DNA from: Sphingobium sp. AS12
GTDB taxonomy: Bacteria; Pseudomonadota; Alphaproteobacteria; Sphingomonadales; Sphingomonadaceae
Assembly (NCBI RefSeq): GCF_019097845.1
Contig: NZ_JAHRGM010000056.1
Coordinates: forward strand, 62,001 to 126,000
Direction of reading: 5' to 3'
Length of the DNA stretch: 64,000 nucleotides
In this document: in pieces, positions 17,948 to 26,597 of the stretch
Position numbering within the stretch: position 1 is the first letter of the stretch
How the letters are laid out: each line of letters opens with the position of its first letter
Made by a program: the position numbers and the translations under genes
Notes under the pieces: generated by a model
The model's database searches: none
What the model was told of the DNA's origin: nothing
What the model saw: only the letters and a program-made list of their open reading frames with translations

Positions 17948-19324
17948 TCACCCCTTGGCGTGGCGATAGGCGGCCAGCGCGCGTTCGCGACCTTCGCGAT
18001 GGCCGATGATCTTTGACGGATAGGCGCGCGGCCGGACGCCATGGGCCTCAGGATCATGGATATGGACGTCGGACAGGTCGGCGAGTTCCGGCACCCACTC
18101 GCGAATATAGGCAGCAGCGTCGAATTTTTCCGACTGGACCAGCGGGGCCATGATGCGGACGAACATATTGGCATCCACCCCGCTGCCCGCGACCCATTGC
18201 CAGTTGACGCTGTTATTGGCGTAGCTGGCATCGACCAAAGTGTCCCAGAACCAGCGCGCGCCATGCCGCCAGTCGATCAGCAAATGTTTGATCAGGAAGC
18301 TGGCGGCGATCATGCGAACGCGGTTGTGCATCCAGCCTGTCGTCCAGAGCTGACGCATTCCTGCGTCAACGATCGGGTAGCCAGTGCGGCCCTGTTGCCA
18401 GGCGGTGAAGTCAGCCTTGGCCTCCCGCAGGTCCCGCCATGGCAGCGCGTCAAATTCGCCGCGGGCGTTGGCAGAGCCATAGGTCGGAAATTCGACGATC
18501 TGGTTATGGGCATAATCGCGCCAAATCAGCTCTTTAAGGAAGGTTGTCGTGCCTTCGTCCGAACCTGTGACCTGATGCCAGACGGTGGCGGGGGAGATTT
18601 CGCCGAAGTGGAGATGGGGCGAGAGGCGCGATGTTCCCTCGATCGAGGGCAGATTGCGGGCGGTGGCATAGTCGGGCGCTTCGCCCCGGAAATCGGCGAG
18701 ATTGGCCTGTGCCCCCGCCTCCCCCGGCGTCCAGTCCTGCGCGAAGCCGCTCGCCCAGTCGGGGCTGGTCGGCAGCAATGCCCAACCGTCCAGCGAATCA
18801 CTGTCGGGCCATGACGCCGGGGCCGGAATATGGTCGGGCGCGGGGCGCGGGACGGGCGGCGGCATGTGGGTCATCACCGCGCGGGAAAAGGGGGTGTAAA
18901 TGCGATACATGCCCCCCGCCCCGGTCCGCACCGCGCCAGGCGGCAGGAGCAGGCCGCCGTCATGGAGGTGCAGGTCGAGCGTCTTGGCCACCGCCTTTTC
19001 CGCGTTGCGCCACCAGGGTTCATAGTGGTGGAGGGCATGGACGCTGCTGGCCCCGGCCTGGGCGGCGATCTGCGCCAATATCTCCGCCGACTTGCCGCGC
19101 CGCAGGATGAGGCGTGATCCTTTCGCGCGCAGGCTTTTGTCAAGCCGCGACAGGCTATGGTGCAACCACCAGCGCGACGCTCCGCCCATCGCCCATTGGC
19201 GCGGCGTGTCATCGTCCAGGATATAAATGGGGATCACTGGCCCTGCTTCGATGGCTGCCAGCAGCGCGGCCTGATCGGTCAGGCGAAGATCCTGGCGGAG
19301 CCAGAGCAGGACGGGTGTGGTCAT
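17948..19324 (-). CDS. phrB: Deoxyribodipyrimidine photolyase (class I CPD type)
   Basis: Repairs cyclobutane pyrimidine dimers using light, FADH- and an antenna pigment. I take ATG 19324 (MTTPVLLWLRQDLRLTDQAALL, 458 residues); 29 more residues are open upstream but lack family character. The antenna domain is N-terminal. The FAD-binding C-terminal region shows FLKELIWRDYAHNQI, RTGYPIVDAGMRQLWTTGWMHNR and ASYANNSVNWQWVAGSGVDAN, with the conserved tryptophans of the electron chain. It probably forms a two-gene unit with the cfa-like gene. Confidence 0.95.
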   Translation of the reverse strand: MTTPVLLWLRQDLRLTDQAALLAAIEAGPVIPIYILDDDTPRQWAMGGASRWWLHHSLSRLDKSLRAKGSRLILRRGKSAEILAQIAAQAGASSVHALHHYEPWWRNAEKAVAKTLDLHLHDGGLLLPPGAVRTGAGGMYRIYTPFSRAVMTHMPPPVPRPAPDHIPAPASWPDSDSLDGWALLPTSPDWASGFAQDWTPGEAGAQANLADFRGEAPDYATARNLPSIEGTSRLSPHLHFGEISPATVWHQVTGSDEGTTTFLKELIWRDYAHNQIVEFPTYGSANARGEFDALPWRDLREAKADFTAWQQGRTGYPIVDAGMRQLWTTGWMHNRVRMIAASFLIKHLLIDWRHGARWFWDTLVDASYANNSVNWQWVAGSGVDANMFVRIMAPLVQSEKFDAAAYIREWVPELADLSDVHIHDPEAHGVRPRAYPSKIIGHREGRERALAAYRHAKG

Positions 19325-19541
19325 GGTGCTGCAATGCCGCCAGAAGGGACCGGTTCCAAGCGACCGATAAAGCATCTTGCCAAGGCAGGTGGCCATATTT
19401 GTAGCGGTCAAATCCGTCCAATGGTGATTCGATCAATGGACGGATGCTGCCACCCACCCTATCCTTGGCGCGAGAAACAGGAACGATGTCGGCGGCTCCG
19501 GGGGGTATGTCGCGGTCGAAATAGCGTAATCAGGGGACAAA

Positions 19542-20027
19542 ATGGCTTCGACGCCCGAAGAACAGGAACGCGGATACCGGCCTTGCGTCGGCATCATGCT
19601 GGTCAATATGGATGGCAAGGTTTTCGTCGGCCAGCGGCTGGATAATGTCGTGGAGGCCTGGCAGATGCCGCAGGGCGGGATCGACGAGGGCGAAGAGGCG
19701 AAGGATGCCGCGCTCCGCGAATTGCACGAGGAAACCGGCATCGTCAGCGGTCATGTAAAGATCATCGCCACAGCCAAGGACGAGCATTTCTACGATCTGC
19801 CGCCCGAACTGGTCGGCAAGCTGTGGGGCGGTAAATATCGTGGTCAGCGCCAGTTCTGGTTCCTCGCCCGCTTTCTGGGGCAGGATGAGCATATTAACAT
19901 CCAGACCAAGCATCCCGAATTTCGCGAATGGCGCTGGACCGACCCGGAAACGCTGCCGGAGCTGATCGTGCCGTTCAAGCGCAAGCTGTATCGCGACATT
20001 TTGCAGGAGTTCAGGGCGCTTATCTGA
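19542..20027 (+). CDS. rppH: RNA pyrophosphohydrolase RppH (Nudix)
   Basis: Removes pyrophosphate from the 5' end of mRNA, triggering decay. The 161 residues contain the full Nudix box GGIDEGEEAKDAALRELHEETG (partly quoted, about 45-66), in which the REL-EE residues bind metal. YRPCVGIMLVN at the start and LAEWQMPQGGID-like context match RppH/NudH. It lies in a 217-bp divergent arrangement with phrB. Confidence 0.94.
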   Translation: MASTPEEQERGYRPCVGIMLVNMDGKVFVGQRLDNVVEAWQMPQGGIDEGEEAKDAALRELHEETGIVSGHVKIIATAKDEHFYDLPPELVGKLWGGKYRGQRQFWFLARFLGQDEHINIQTKHPEFREWRWTDPETLPELIVPFKRKLYRDILQEFRALI

Positions 20028-20082
20028 GCGGCCCGTCGCTTAGGGGCTTAACCTTCGCGGTCTTGCGGCTATGACATAGATC

Positions 20083-20982
20083 ATGCGCGCTTGTCTGATC
20101 CCCCTCGCCCTGTTCTTTGCCGCCCCGGCCTTTGCCGCCGATCCGGCGTTGCTGCCGCCTTCGGTGCGGGAGATGCTGGAGGCGGCGATCGCCAATGGCA
20201 ATGAAACGGATATTGCGACCGTGGCGAAGATCGCGCGCCAGACCAATCCGGGGTCGGCGGACGAAATCCAACGGCTGGTCAACAGCTGGAAAGAGCGGAC
20301 CAAGGCCACCCATGACACGGTGATTCGCGAGGCGCGCTTTACCGAATTATGGACCGGGCGGGTCGAGGCAGGCGGGTTTCGATCGACCGGCTCCACCAGC
20401 GAAATCGGCATTAGCGGGACGGCAACCGCCACCCGCAACGGCATCCAATGGTCGCACAAGCTGAGCGCCGCTGCCGATTATCGCCGGGCCAATGGCGTGA
20501 CGTCGCGCGAACGCTACTTTGCCGGCTATGAGCCGAAGTTCCAGTTCGACCCGCGTGGCTTTGCCTATGGGCTGGCGCAGTTCGAGCGGGATACGTCGAT
20601 CGGCTATGACGAGCGCTACACCGCGTCGGTCGGGGTGGGTTACAAGCTGATCGTGAGCAAGCCGGTGGATCTGCTGGTCGATATCGGCCCATCGGTGCGG
20701 CACGCCAAATATCTGATCGGGGTGCGGGAAACCAAGCTGGGCGCGCGTGGGTCGATGGCGCTGGCCTGGCGCGCCAGTCCGACTTTGACCTTCAAGCAGA
20801 CCGCGGCCGGCTATGCCGAAAGCGACGTCTATTCGCTCAATGCGCTGACGTCGATGGAGACGAAGGTCGCAACGCGCTGGTCGGCAGCCTTGTCCTACAA
20901 CGTGCAATATGAGTCGGAGACGTTGCTGTCGTCGCGCAATTTCAACACGCTCAGCCGGGTGACATTGAGTTATGATTTTTAG
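20083..20982 (+). CDS. DUF481 family outer-membrane beta-barrel protein
   Basis: A 299-residue secreted protein with a clear signal peptide (MRACLIPLALFFAAPAFA). A helical segment follows (about 25-85). The rest has alternating short amphipathic strands typical of the DUF481 (YdiY-like) barrel, including GGFRSTGSTSEIGISGTATATRNG and an aromatic C-terminal residue in TLSYDF, as expected for barrel assembly. Function is unknown in the family; outer-membrane location is inferred. Confidence 0.8.
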   Translation: MRACLIPLALFFAAPAFAADPALLPPSVREMLEAAIANGNETDIATVAKIARQTNPGSADEIQRLVNSWKERTKATHDTVIREARFTELWTGRVEAGGFRSTGSTSEIGISGTATATRNGIQWSHKLSAAADYRRANGVTSRERYFAGYEPKFQFDPRGFAYGLAQFERDTSIGYDERYTASVGVGYKLIVSKPVDLLVDIGPSVRHAKYLIGVRETKLGARGSMALAWRASPTLTFKQTAAGYAESDVYSLNALTSMETKVATRWSAALSYNVQYESETLLSSRNFNTLSRVTLSYDF

Positions 20983-21077
20983 GACGGCGACTGCGTCCTT
21001 GAAATACCGCCATCTGACTAATGACTACGCTGTCACAGGGGTGGAGGCGCGGCACTGGGTCTGATAGACCCGGCGGG

Positions 21078-22304
21078 ATGACGCTTTTATCATCGCTCGA
21101 TCAATCATTGCTGGACCATGCGGCGGATGCGCCGATGCTGGCGCAGGTGCAGGCCTGGGCAGCGATCAACGGTGGGTCGCGCAATCTGGACGGGCTGGGC
21201 GTGATGGCCGGGTTGCTGGCGGATGCTTTTGCCGTGCTACCCGGCGACTTACGGCTGGTGGAGGCCACGCCGGTCGAGACGGTCGCTGCCGACGGGCGGA
21301 TCAACAGCATCGAATCCGGTCGGCACCTGCATCTATCGGTTCGGCCGGATGCGCCGATGCGGCTGCTGCTGACCGGGCATATGGATACGGTGTTCGGGAT
21401 CGATCATCCTTTCCAGGCGCAGCGCTGGCTGGAGCCGGGGGTGCTGAACGGGCCAGGAGTGGCGGACATGAAGGGCGGGCTGGCGGTGATGCTGGCGGCG
21501 CTTTGCGCATTCGAGACGTCAGGCGAAACGGCAAGGCTGGGCTATGATGTCGTTATCAACAGCGATGAGGAAGTGGGCAGCCCCTCCTCTGCCGCGCTGC
21601 TGCGGCAGACGGCGGCGGGCAAGCTGGCCGCATTCACCTACGAACCCGCGTTGCCGGACGGCACGCTGGCAGGTGCGCGGGCGGGGAGCGGCAATTTCTC
21701 CATCATCGTTACCGGGCGCAGCGCCCATGCCGGACGGAACCCCGATGACGGGCGCAATGCGCTGCTGGCGGCGGCGGATCTGGCGCTGCGGCTGAAGGCG
21801 GCGAGCGGCAAGGGCTTTTCCTGCAATCCGGCCAAGATTGACGGCGGCGGGCCGAATAATGTCGTGCCCGACCATGCCGTGCTGCGAGTGAATTTCCGGC
21901 CGATGACGCCAGCCGACGAGGTCGCAGCAAAGGCGTTGCTCGATCGGACGATAGCCGATGTGGCGCGCGACCATGACGTCAGCCTGCATTGCCATGGCGG
22001 CTTTGGCCGTCCACCCAAGCCCATGGACGCCAAGGCGCTGGCGCTGTTCGATCTGGTGCGGCGATGCGGCGCGGAACTGGGGCTGCCGATCGGCTGGCGC
22101 GATACGGGCGGGGTGTGCGACGGCAATAATATCGCGGCGTGCGGCGTGCCGGTGGTGGATACGATGGGCGCGCGCGGCGGGAGCATCCATAGCGACGCGG
22201 AGTTTCTGCTGACCGACAGCCTGGCTGAACGGGCACAGCTGTCGGCGCTGGCGCTGCTGCGGATCGCGCAAGGACAATATAAAAGAGAGGGGATGATCGC
22301 TTGA
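21078..22304 (+). CDS. M20 family metallopeptidase/deacylase
   Basis: Zinc-dependent amidohydrolase-type enzyme with the M20 metal motifs LLLTGHMDTVF (His and Asp), GPGVADMKGGLAVM (Asp ligand), NSDEEVGSPSS (Glu-Glu) and a C-terminal GGSIHSDAEF (His ligand). The dimerisation domain contains GRSAHAGRNPDDGRNA. ATG 21078 gives about 408 residues; ATG 21021 is an alternative with no clear Shine-Dalgarno. It overlaps astA by 4 nt, so it is translationally coupled to the arginine succinyltransferase pathway. A role as a deacylase of a succinylated or acylated amino acid is inference from context. Confidence 0.88.
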   Translation: MTLLSSLDQSLLDHAADAPMLAQVQAWAAINGGSRNLDGLGVMAGLLADAFAVLPGDLRLVEATPVETVAADGRINSIESGRHLHLSVRPDAPMRLLLTGHMDTVFGIDHPFQAQRWLEPGVLNGPGVADMKGGLAVMLAALCAFETSGETARLGYDVVINSDEEVGSPSSAALLRQTAAGKLAAFTYEPALPDGTLAGARAGSGNFSIIVTGRSAHAGRNPDDGRNALLAAADLALRLKAASGKGFSCNPAKIDGGGPNNVVPDHAVLRVNFRPMTPADEVAAKALLDRTIADVARDHDVSLHCHGGFGRPPKPMDAKALALFDLVRRCGAELGLPIGWRDTGGVCDGNNIAACGVPVVDTMGARGGSIHSDAEFLLTDSLAERAQLSALALLRIAQGQYKREGMIA

Positions 22305-23320
22305 GCTTTATCATGCGCACCGCGCGCGCGGACGATTTGCAGACCTTGTACGAGATGGCCAAGCTGACCGGTGGCGGCTTCACCAACCTGCCGCCCGATC
22401 GCAAGGCGCTGTCCGCCAAGCTGGAACGGACGCAGGCGGCGCTGACCCGCACTGGCGAGGGCATCAAGGACGAGCTGATCGTGCTGGTGCTGGAAAATAC
22501 CGAGACGGGCCAGGTGCGCGGCACCTGCCAGATATTTTCGACCGTGGGGCAAAGCTGGCCATTCTATTCCTACCGGCTGGGCGTGCTGACCCAGCATAGC
22601 CGGGAGCTGGCACGGACGTTCCGGGCGCAGATGCTGTCGCTGACGACCGATCTGGAGGGATCGACCGAGGTGGGCGGCCTGTTCCTGCATCCACGCGAGC
22701 GGGCCGAGGGGCTGGGGCTGCTGCTGGCGCGCAGCCGCTATCTCTATATTCGCGGGCATCGCGCGCGCTTTGGCGACCGGATCATCGCGGAATTGCGCGG
22801 CGTGATTGACGAGGCGGGTGGATCGCCCTTCTGGGATGGGCTGGCCGGGCGTTTCTTTGGCATGAATTTTCAGGAGGCGGACGAGTTCAATGCGGTAAAC
22901 GGCAACCAGTTCATCGCCGACCTGATGCCCAAGACGCCCATTTATACCGCGATGCTGACCGACAGCGCGCGTGCCGTCATCGGCCTGCCCCACCCCAATG
23001 GCCGGGCGGCGATGCGTATGCTGGAGACGGAGGGGTTCATCAATGCGGGCTATGTCGATATTTTCGACGGCGGACCGACAATGGTGGGGCAGATCGACCA
23101 GCTCAAGACGATCGCGGCGGCGCGTGACGTCAATCTGTCATCCTGCCATGAAAAGGGCGGCGTCAAGATGCTGGTGTCGACCGGCACGCTGGCCGACTAT
23201 CGCTGCACCTATGGCTTTGTGGTCGAGGATGAGGATGGCGCAGTGTCGCTGGATGCGGCCAGCGCGGCGCGGCTGCATCTGGAACCGGGGCAGAGCTTTA
23301 CCATGGCGGGACGGGCATGA
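22301..23320 (+). CDS. astA: Arginine N-succinyltransferase
   Basis: First step of the AST pathway: arginine plus succinyl-CoA to N2-succinylarginine. The start is TTG 22301, supported by AGAGAGGGG eight bases upstream and by the TTGA overlap with the M20 gene; ATG 22313 is the fallback. The 339 residues contain LHPRERAEGLGLLLARSRYLYI and GMNFQEADEFNAVNGNQFIADLMPKTPIY (partly quoted), characteristic of AstA. It overlaps astB by ATGA. Confidence 0.93.
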   Translation: MSFIMRTARADDLQTLYEMAKLTGGGFTNLPPDRKALSAKLERTQAALTRTGEGIKDELIVLVLENTETGQVRGTCQIFSTVGQSWPFYSYRLGVLTQHSRELARTFRAQMLSLTTDLEGSTEVGGLFLHPRERAEGLGLLLARSRYLYIRGHRARFGDRIIAELRGVIDEAGGSPFWDGLAGRFFGMNFQEADEFNAVNGNQFIADLMPKTPIYTAMLTDSARAVIGLPHPNGRAAMRMLETEGFINAGYVDIFDGGPTMVGQIDQLKTIAAARDVNLSSCHEKGGVKMLVSTGTLADYRCTYGFVVEDEDGAVSLDAASAARLHLEPGQSFTMAGRA

Positions 23321-24600
23321 GCGTAACCGAGATCAACTTCGACGGGCTGATCGGGCCGAGCCATAATTATGCTGGGCTGAGTCTGGGCAATCTGGCTTCA
23401 TCCCGCAATGCGGGCGCAGTTGCCTATCCGCGCGCGGCTGCGTTGCAGGGTATCGAGAAGATGCGCGGCAATGTCCGGCTGGGGTTGGCCCAGGGGTTGT
23501 TCCTGCCGCAATGGCGGCCCGACGGAACCTGGCTGGCGCAACTGGGGACCGATATTGGCGCAGCCGAGCCGCATATCCGCGCGGCGGCGATGTCGGCATC
23601 ATCCATGTGGGCGGCCAATGCGGCAACAGTGTCTCCGGCCAGCGATACCGCGGACGGGCGGACGCATCTGACCGTCGCTAACCTCGTCACCATGCCGCAT
23701 CGCAGCCATGAATGGCCGCAGACGCTGGCGCAGTTGCGGGTCGCTTTTTCCGATCCGCGCGCTTTTGCGGTTCATTCGCCGGTGCCTGCGCCGTTCGGTG
23801 ATGAGGGCGCAGCCAATCATATGCGGCTGTGCGACCATCATGGCGCGGCGGGGGTAGAGATATTCGTCTATGGCCGGTCGGGTGGGCCCTTCCCCGCGCG
23901 CCAGCATCTTGAGGCGAGCAAGGCGGTGGTGCGGCTGCACGGGCTGGACCCGGCGCGGACCCTGTTTGTCGAACAGTCCAAGGAGGCGATCGCGGCGGGG
24001 GCGTTTCACAATGACGTCGTAGCGGTCGCCAATGAGCGGGTGCTGTTCGTGCATGAGCTGGCCTTTGCCGACCAGGCGGGATTTTACGCCGATCTGCGCG
24101 CGACGATGCCCGGTGTCGAGATTGTCGAGGTGCCGGCCAGCGCCGTCAGCCTGGCCGATGCGATCAAATCCTACCTGTTCAATGCGCAACTCGTAACGCT
24201 GCCCGATGGCGGCCCCTCGACTTCGCTCGGGACAGGCATGGCGCTGATCCTGCCGACCGAGGCGCAGGAGACCCCGGCTGTGTGGCAATGGCTGGAGCAG
24301 ATGGTGGCGGGCAACGGGCCGATCCGGCGGCTGGTGCCGGTGGATGTGCGCCAGTCGATGGCCAATGGTGGCGGCCCCGCCTGCCTGCGATTGCGGGTGG
24401 TGGCGGACCCGGCGACGATCGACCCGCGATTCCTGATGGATGAGGGGAAGCTCGACGGGATCGCACGGATCGTCACGGATTATTGGCCCGAACAGATCGC
24501 GCCGGACGATCTGTCGGACACGCGGCTGATCGCGCGGATCGAACAATCATGGTTAACCCTTGTTGACCATTTGCAGCTTTCGGGCGATCTAATCCCATAG
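23317..24600 (+). CDS. astB: N-succinylarginine dihydrolase, with an in-frame repeat-derived insert
   Basis: Second AST step: N2-succinylarginine to N2-succinylornithine, two ammonia and CO2. The 427 residues begin with INFDGLIGPSHNYAGLSLGN, the AstB hallmark, and include FHNDVVAVANERVLFVHELAF with a catalytic His. In the stretch LVTLPDGGPSTSLGTGMALILP the nine or so residues around PSTSLGTG interrupt a strand that in the family reads directly from LPDG to MALI; the DNA there is a fragment of the local REP-like repeat. The frame stays open. The remaining AST genes (astC, astD, astE) are not in the window. Confidence 0.93.
   Translation: MSVTEINFDGLIGPSHNYAGLSLGNLASSRNAGAVAYPRAAALQGIEKMRGNVRLGLAQGLFLPQWRPDGTWLAQLGTDIGAAEPHIRAAAMSASSMWAANAATVSPASDTADGRTHLTVANLVTMPHRSHEWPQTLAQLRVAFSDPRAFAVHSPVPAPFGDEGAANHMRLCDHHGAAGVEIFVYGRSGGPFPARQHLEASKAVVRLHGLDPARTLFVEQSKEAIAAGAFHNDVVAVANERVLFVHELAFADQAGFYADLRATMPGVEIVEVPASAVSLADAIKSYLFNAQLVTLPDGGPSTSLGTGMALILPTEAQETPAVWQWLEQMVAGNGPIRRLVPVDVRQSMANGGGPACLRLRVVADPATIDPRFLMDEGKLDGIARIVTDYWPEQIAPDDLSDTRLIARIEQSWLTLVDHLQLSGDLIP
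24213..24235. repeat. REP-like fragment inside astB
   Basis: CCCTCGACTTCGCTCGGGAC followed by AGG closely resembles half of the intergenic palindrome family (compare TTCGACTTCGCTCAGG at the 11322 and 39548 elements). It encodes PSTSLGTG in the astB frame at about residues 299-307. Confidence 0.6.
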
Positions 24601-24630
24601 CGGCGGGCCGCAACGCCAGGTGGGATCATA

Positions 24631-24852
24631 ATGGAACGCATCAAACGCCTTTTCACCATAAAGACCAAGTTTGAGGCGTTCCTGATCATCTACGCGCTCG
24701 CGCTGGGCGCGTCGGAGCGCGGCATCGTCTATATGCAGCAATATCCCGGCTTTGGCGGGCAGTTGCTGGCACTGGCCTGCACCGGCGCGGTGTTCATGGC
24801 GGGGGGCAAGATGCTCGACGCGCTGGACTATCAGCGCGCATACGGCAGCTAG
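24631..24852 (+). CDS. Small conserved membrane protein of unknown function
   Basis: A 73-residue protein: a basic, Lys/Arg-rich N-terminus (MERIKRLFTIKTKFEAFL), one likely helix at about 17-32 and a second hydrophobic stretch (GQLLALACTGAVFMAGGKML, about 43-62). It starts 30 bp after astB on the same strand, in a context of good coding bias. I do not recognise a family. It may have its own promoter, since it has no obvious link to arginine catabolism. Confidence 0.65.
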   Translation: MERIKRLFTIKTKFEAFLIIYALALGASERGIVYMQQYPGFGGQLLALACTGAVFMAGGKMLDALDYQRAYGS

Positions 24853-24994
24853 GCCCAATCGACATTCAGCCCTGACGGCCTGCAAATGGCGGTTTCCCGC
24901 GCTTCCGGTGCTCACCTACTTTTAGTAGGCTGCGCTCCGGGTCACAGGAAACCACCATTTTCGGCTCGTCATCATCTGAATGTCGATCGGCCCT
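24850..24994. repeat. Imperfect ~145-bp palindrome, MITE-like
   Basis: ATCGACATTCAG (24858-24869) is mirrored by CTGAATGTCGAT (24976-24987), with outer TAGGCCCA/CGGCCCTA. Inner segments AATGGCGGTTTCC and GGAAACCACCATT, and CTTCCGG/CCGGGTC around CTTTTAGTAGGC, are also inverted. Nearly the whole gap between the small membrane protein and the Phd-PAS gene is this element. No coding potential. Confidence 0.6.
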
Positions 24995-25092
24995 AAATCG
25001 CGCTTCGCTCCGAAACGGAGTGGTCTGTCGATTCACCTTTTGATCCGGCCCTGTATCCTGGCTTCCTAACAGGAACAGGGAGCCATGGAGCC

Positions 25093-25992
25093 ATGCTGGA
25101 TGACCGTCGCGGGCAAAGCGTTGCCGCCGCTGAACTGGTACGCAATTTCGCGCATTGGCGGGAGGTCGGCGCGCGGGAGCCGGTGATGATCACCCATCAT
25201 GGCCGCGAGACGCATATCTTCATGGGGGTGGAGAGTTTCCGCAGCCTGGGCGTGAGCGATGGTCCCGCGCCAGCGCCGGACCGGATGCGCGAACTGGCCA
25301 ACCATATCCATCAGGGGCTGATCCTGTGCCGCAGCGACCTGAGCATCGACTATGTCAACAGCGTGGCGCTGGCGATGACCAAAAGGTGGGACCGGCATCT
25401 GGAAGGGCGGTCGCTATGGGAGGCACTGCCGGAATTTGCCGGCGCGCTGACAGAAGCGCATATCCGCCACAGCCTGGCGTCTGGTGAAGCCAGCGCGGCG
25501 GACATCCCCTCCCCGTTCCGCAGCGACACCTGGCTGCATTTCGAAACATTCCCGTTCGGCGACGGCATCGCCCTGCTGCTGCGCGACATTACTGCGGACA
25601 TGCGCCGTCACCGGCTGGCCGACGTCAAGTCCGCGATCCTGAAAGCCATGAGCGTACATGGCGGGGTGGGCTATGTGCGGGTATCGACTCGCGGGTTCAT
25701 CGACATTGCCGACGACACATTCTGCACGTTGATCGGCCTGCCCGAAGAGAGGCTGTCGAGCGTGTGCCTGCCCGACGTCGTGGAAGTATCGGCACGGCCG
25801 CAGTTTCGCGAACAATTGGAGCGGGTGCTGCGCGGCGAGGGCGACCGGCGGGTGGCGACGCGGCTGCTGACCAATGGCGGGGCGGTAATGCCGGTGGACG
25901 CGGCGATCGCGCAACTCCATGGCACCTACGGCACCGAGGGCGCGGTGATCGTGATGACAGGCCAGCGTGTGGCCGCGACAAAGGGCGCGTAA
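25093..25992 (+). CDS. Phd-like N-terminal domain fused to PAS sensor domains
   Basis: A 299-residue protein. Residues about 8-55 (SVAAAELVRNFAHWREVGAREPVMITHHGRETHIFMGVESFRSL, partly quoted) look like a Phd/YefM antitoxin DNA-binding fold. Residues about 66-175 form a PAS domain with LILCRSDLSIDYVNSVALAMTKRW and WEALPEFAGALTEAHIRHSL. A second PAS-like unit follows at about 185-290 (STRGFIDIADDTFCTLIGLPEERL). No kinase, GGDEF or toxin partner is adjacent. A one-component sensor-regulator is inferred; the ligand is unknown. ATG 25085 upstream is in a different frame. Confidence 0.75.
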   Translation: MLDDRRGQSVAAAELVRNFAHWREVGAREPVMITHHGRETHIFMGVESFRSLGVSDGPAPAPDRMRELANHIHQGLILCRSDLSIDYVNSVALAMTKRWDRHLEGRSLWEALPEFAGALTEAHIRHSLASGEASAADIPSPFRSDTWLHFETFPFGDGIALLLRDITADMRRHRLADVKSAILKAMSVHGGVGYVRVSTRGFIDIADDTFCTLIGLPEERLSSVCLPDVVEVSARPQFREQLERVLRGEGDRRVATRLLTNGGAVMPVDAAIAQLHGTYGTEGAVIVMTGQRVAATKGA

Positions 25993-26159
25993 GCAGTGAC
26001 CGGCGCGGCTTTTACGCAAATTCATGGTCCGATTCGGAGGGAGTGGATCAGGATCGATTGATGCGGCGGATCGGCGGGGCTGAGATATGCGGGAATTGCG
26101 TATTGTCCGCCGCAAGCCGATCAAACCGGCTGTTGAGCGTGCGACGCTATGCTGTCCTT

Positions 26160-26597
26160 ATGCGCCAAAGCCCCTCCCCCCGGTTCCGGCCGATCGCCTC
26201 CCTGCCCCGCCATGACGCGGGCAGCGCCCTGGTTGAGGCGGCCTTTGTCCTGCCGCTGCTGATCAGCCTGCTGTTTGGCATCTTAATCTATGGCAGCTGG
26301 TTCATGACGGCCCATAGCCTGCAACAGGCGGCCAATGATGCGGCGCGGGCGGCGGTGGCGGGCCTCGATTCAACCGAACGGCGCGCTCTGGTCGACCAGA
26401 GCATCGCCGCCAGCCGCGCCGCCTTCCCCGCGCCCGCCGCGCAGACGATCAGCATCGGCACGGAAGAGAGCGGCGGCTATTATCGGGTGACGCTGAGCTA
26501 TAGTCTGAGCAACGCGCCGATTTTTGCGGCTACCCCCATTCCCCTTGCCGCCACGACGCTGCAGCGCAGTGCGGTCATACGGATTGCGGTGCCGTGA
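26160..26597 (+). CDS. TadE-like pilus assembly protein
   Basis: A 145-residue protein starting at ATG 26160 (MRQSPSPRFRPIASLPRHDAG). The motif DAGSALVEAAFVLPLLISLLFGILIYG is the TadE/pseudopilin hydrophobic start with a Glu five or so residues into the segment. A short periplasmic domain follows. TadE is a minor pseudopilin of Flp/Tad pili. The frame is open further upstream, but the ATG gives the family length. It is coupled by a GTGA overlap to the next gene. No other tad genes are nearby, so its pilus partners must be elsewhere. Confidence 0.82.
   Translation: MRQSPSPRFRPIASLPRHDAGSALVEAAFVLPLLISLLFGILIYGSWFMTAHSLQQAANDAARAAVAGLDSTERRALVDQSIAASRAAFPAPAAQTISIGTEESGGYYRVTLSYSLSNAPIFAATPIPLAATTLQRSAVIRIAVP

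Noticed and set aside
25764..26159. Long upstream extension of the TadE-like frame
   Set aside because: It runs out of frame through the Phd-PAS gene; the TadE family length fits ATG 26160.
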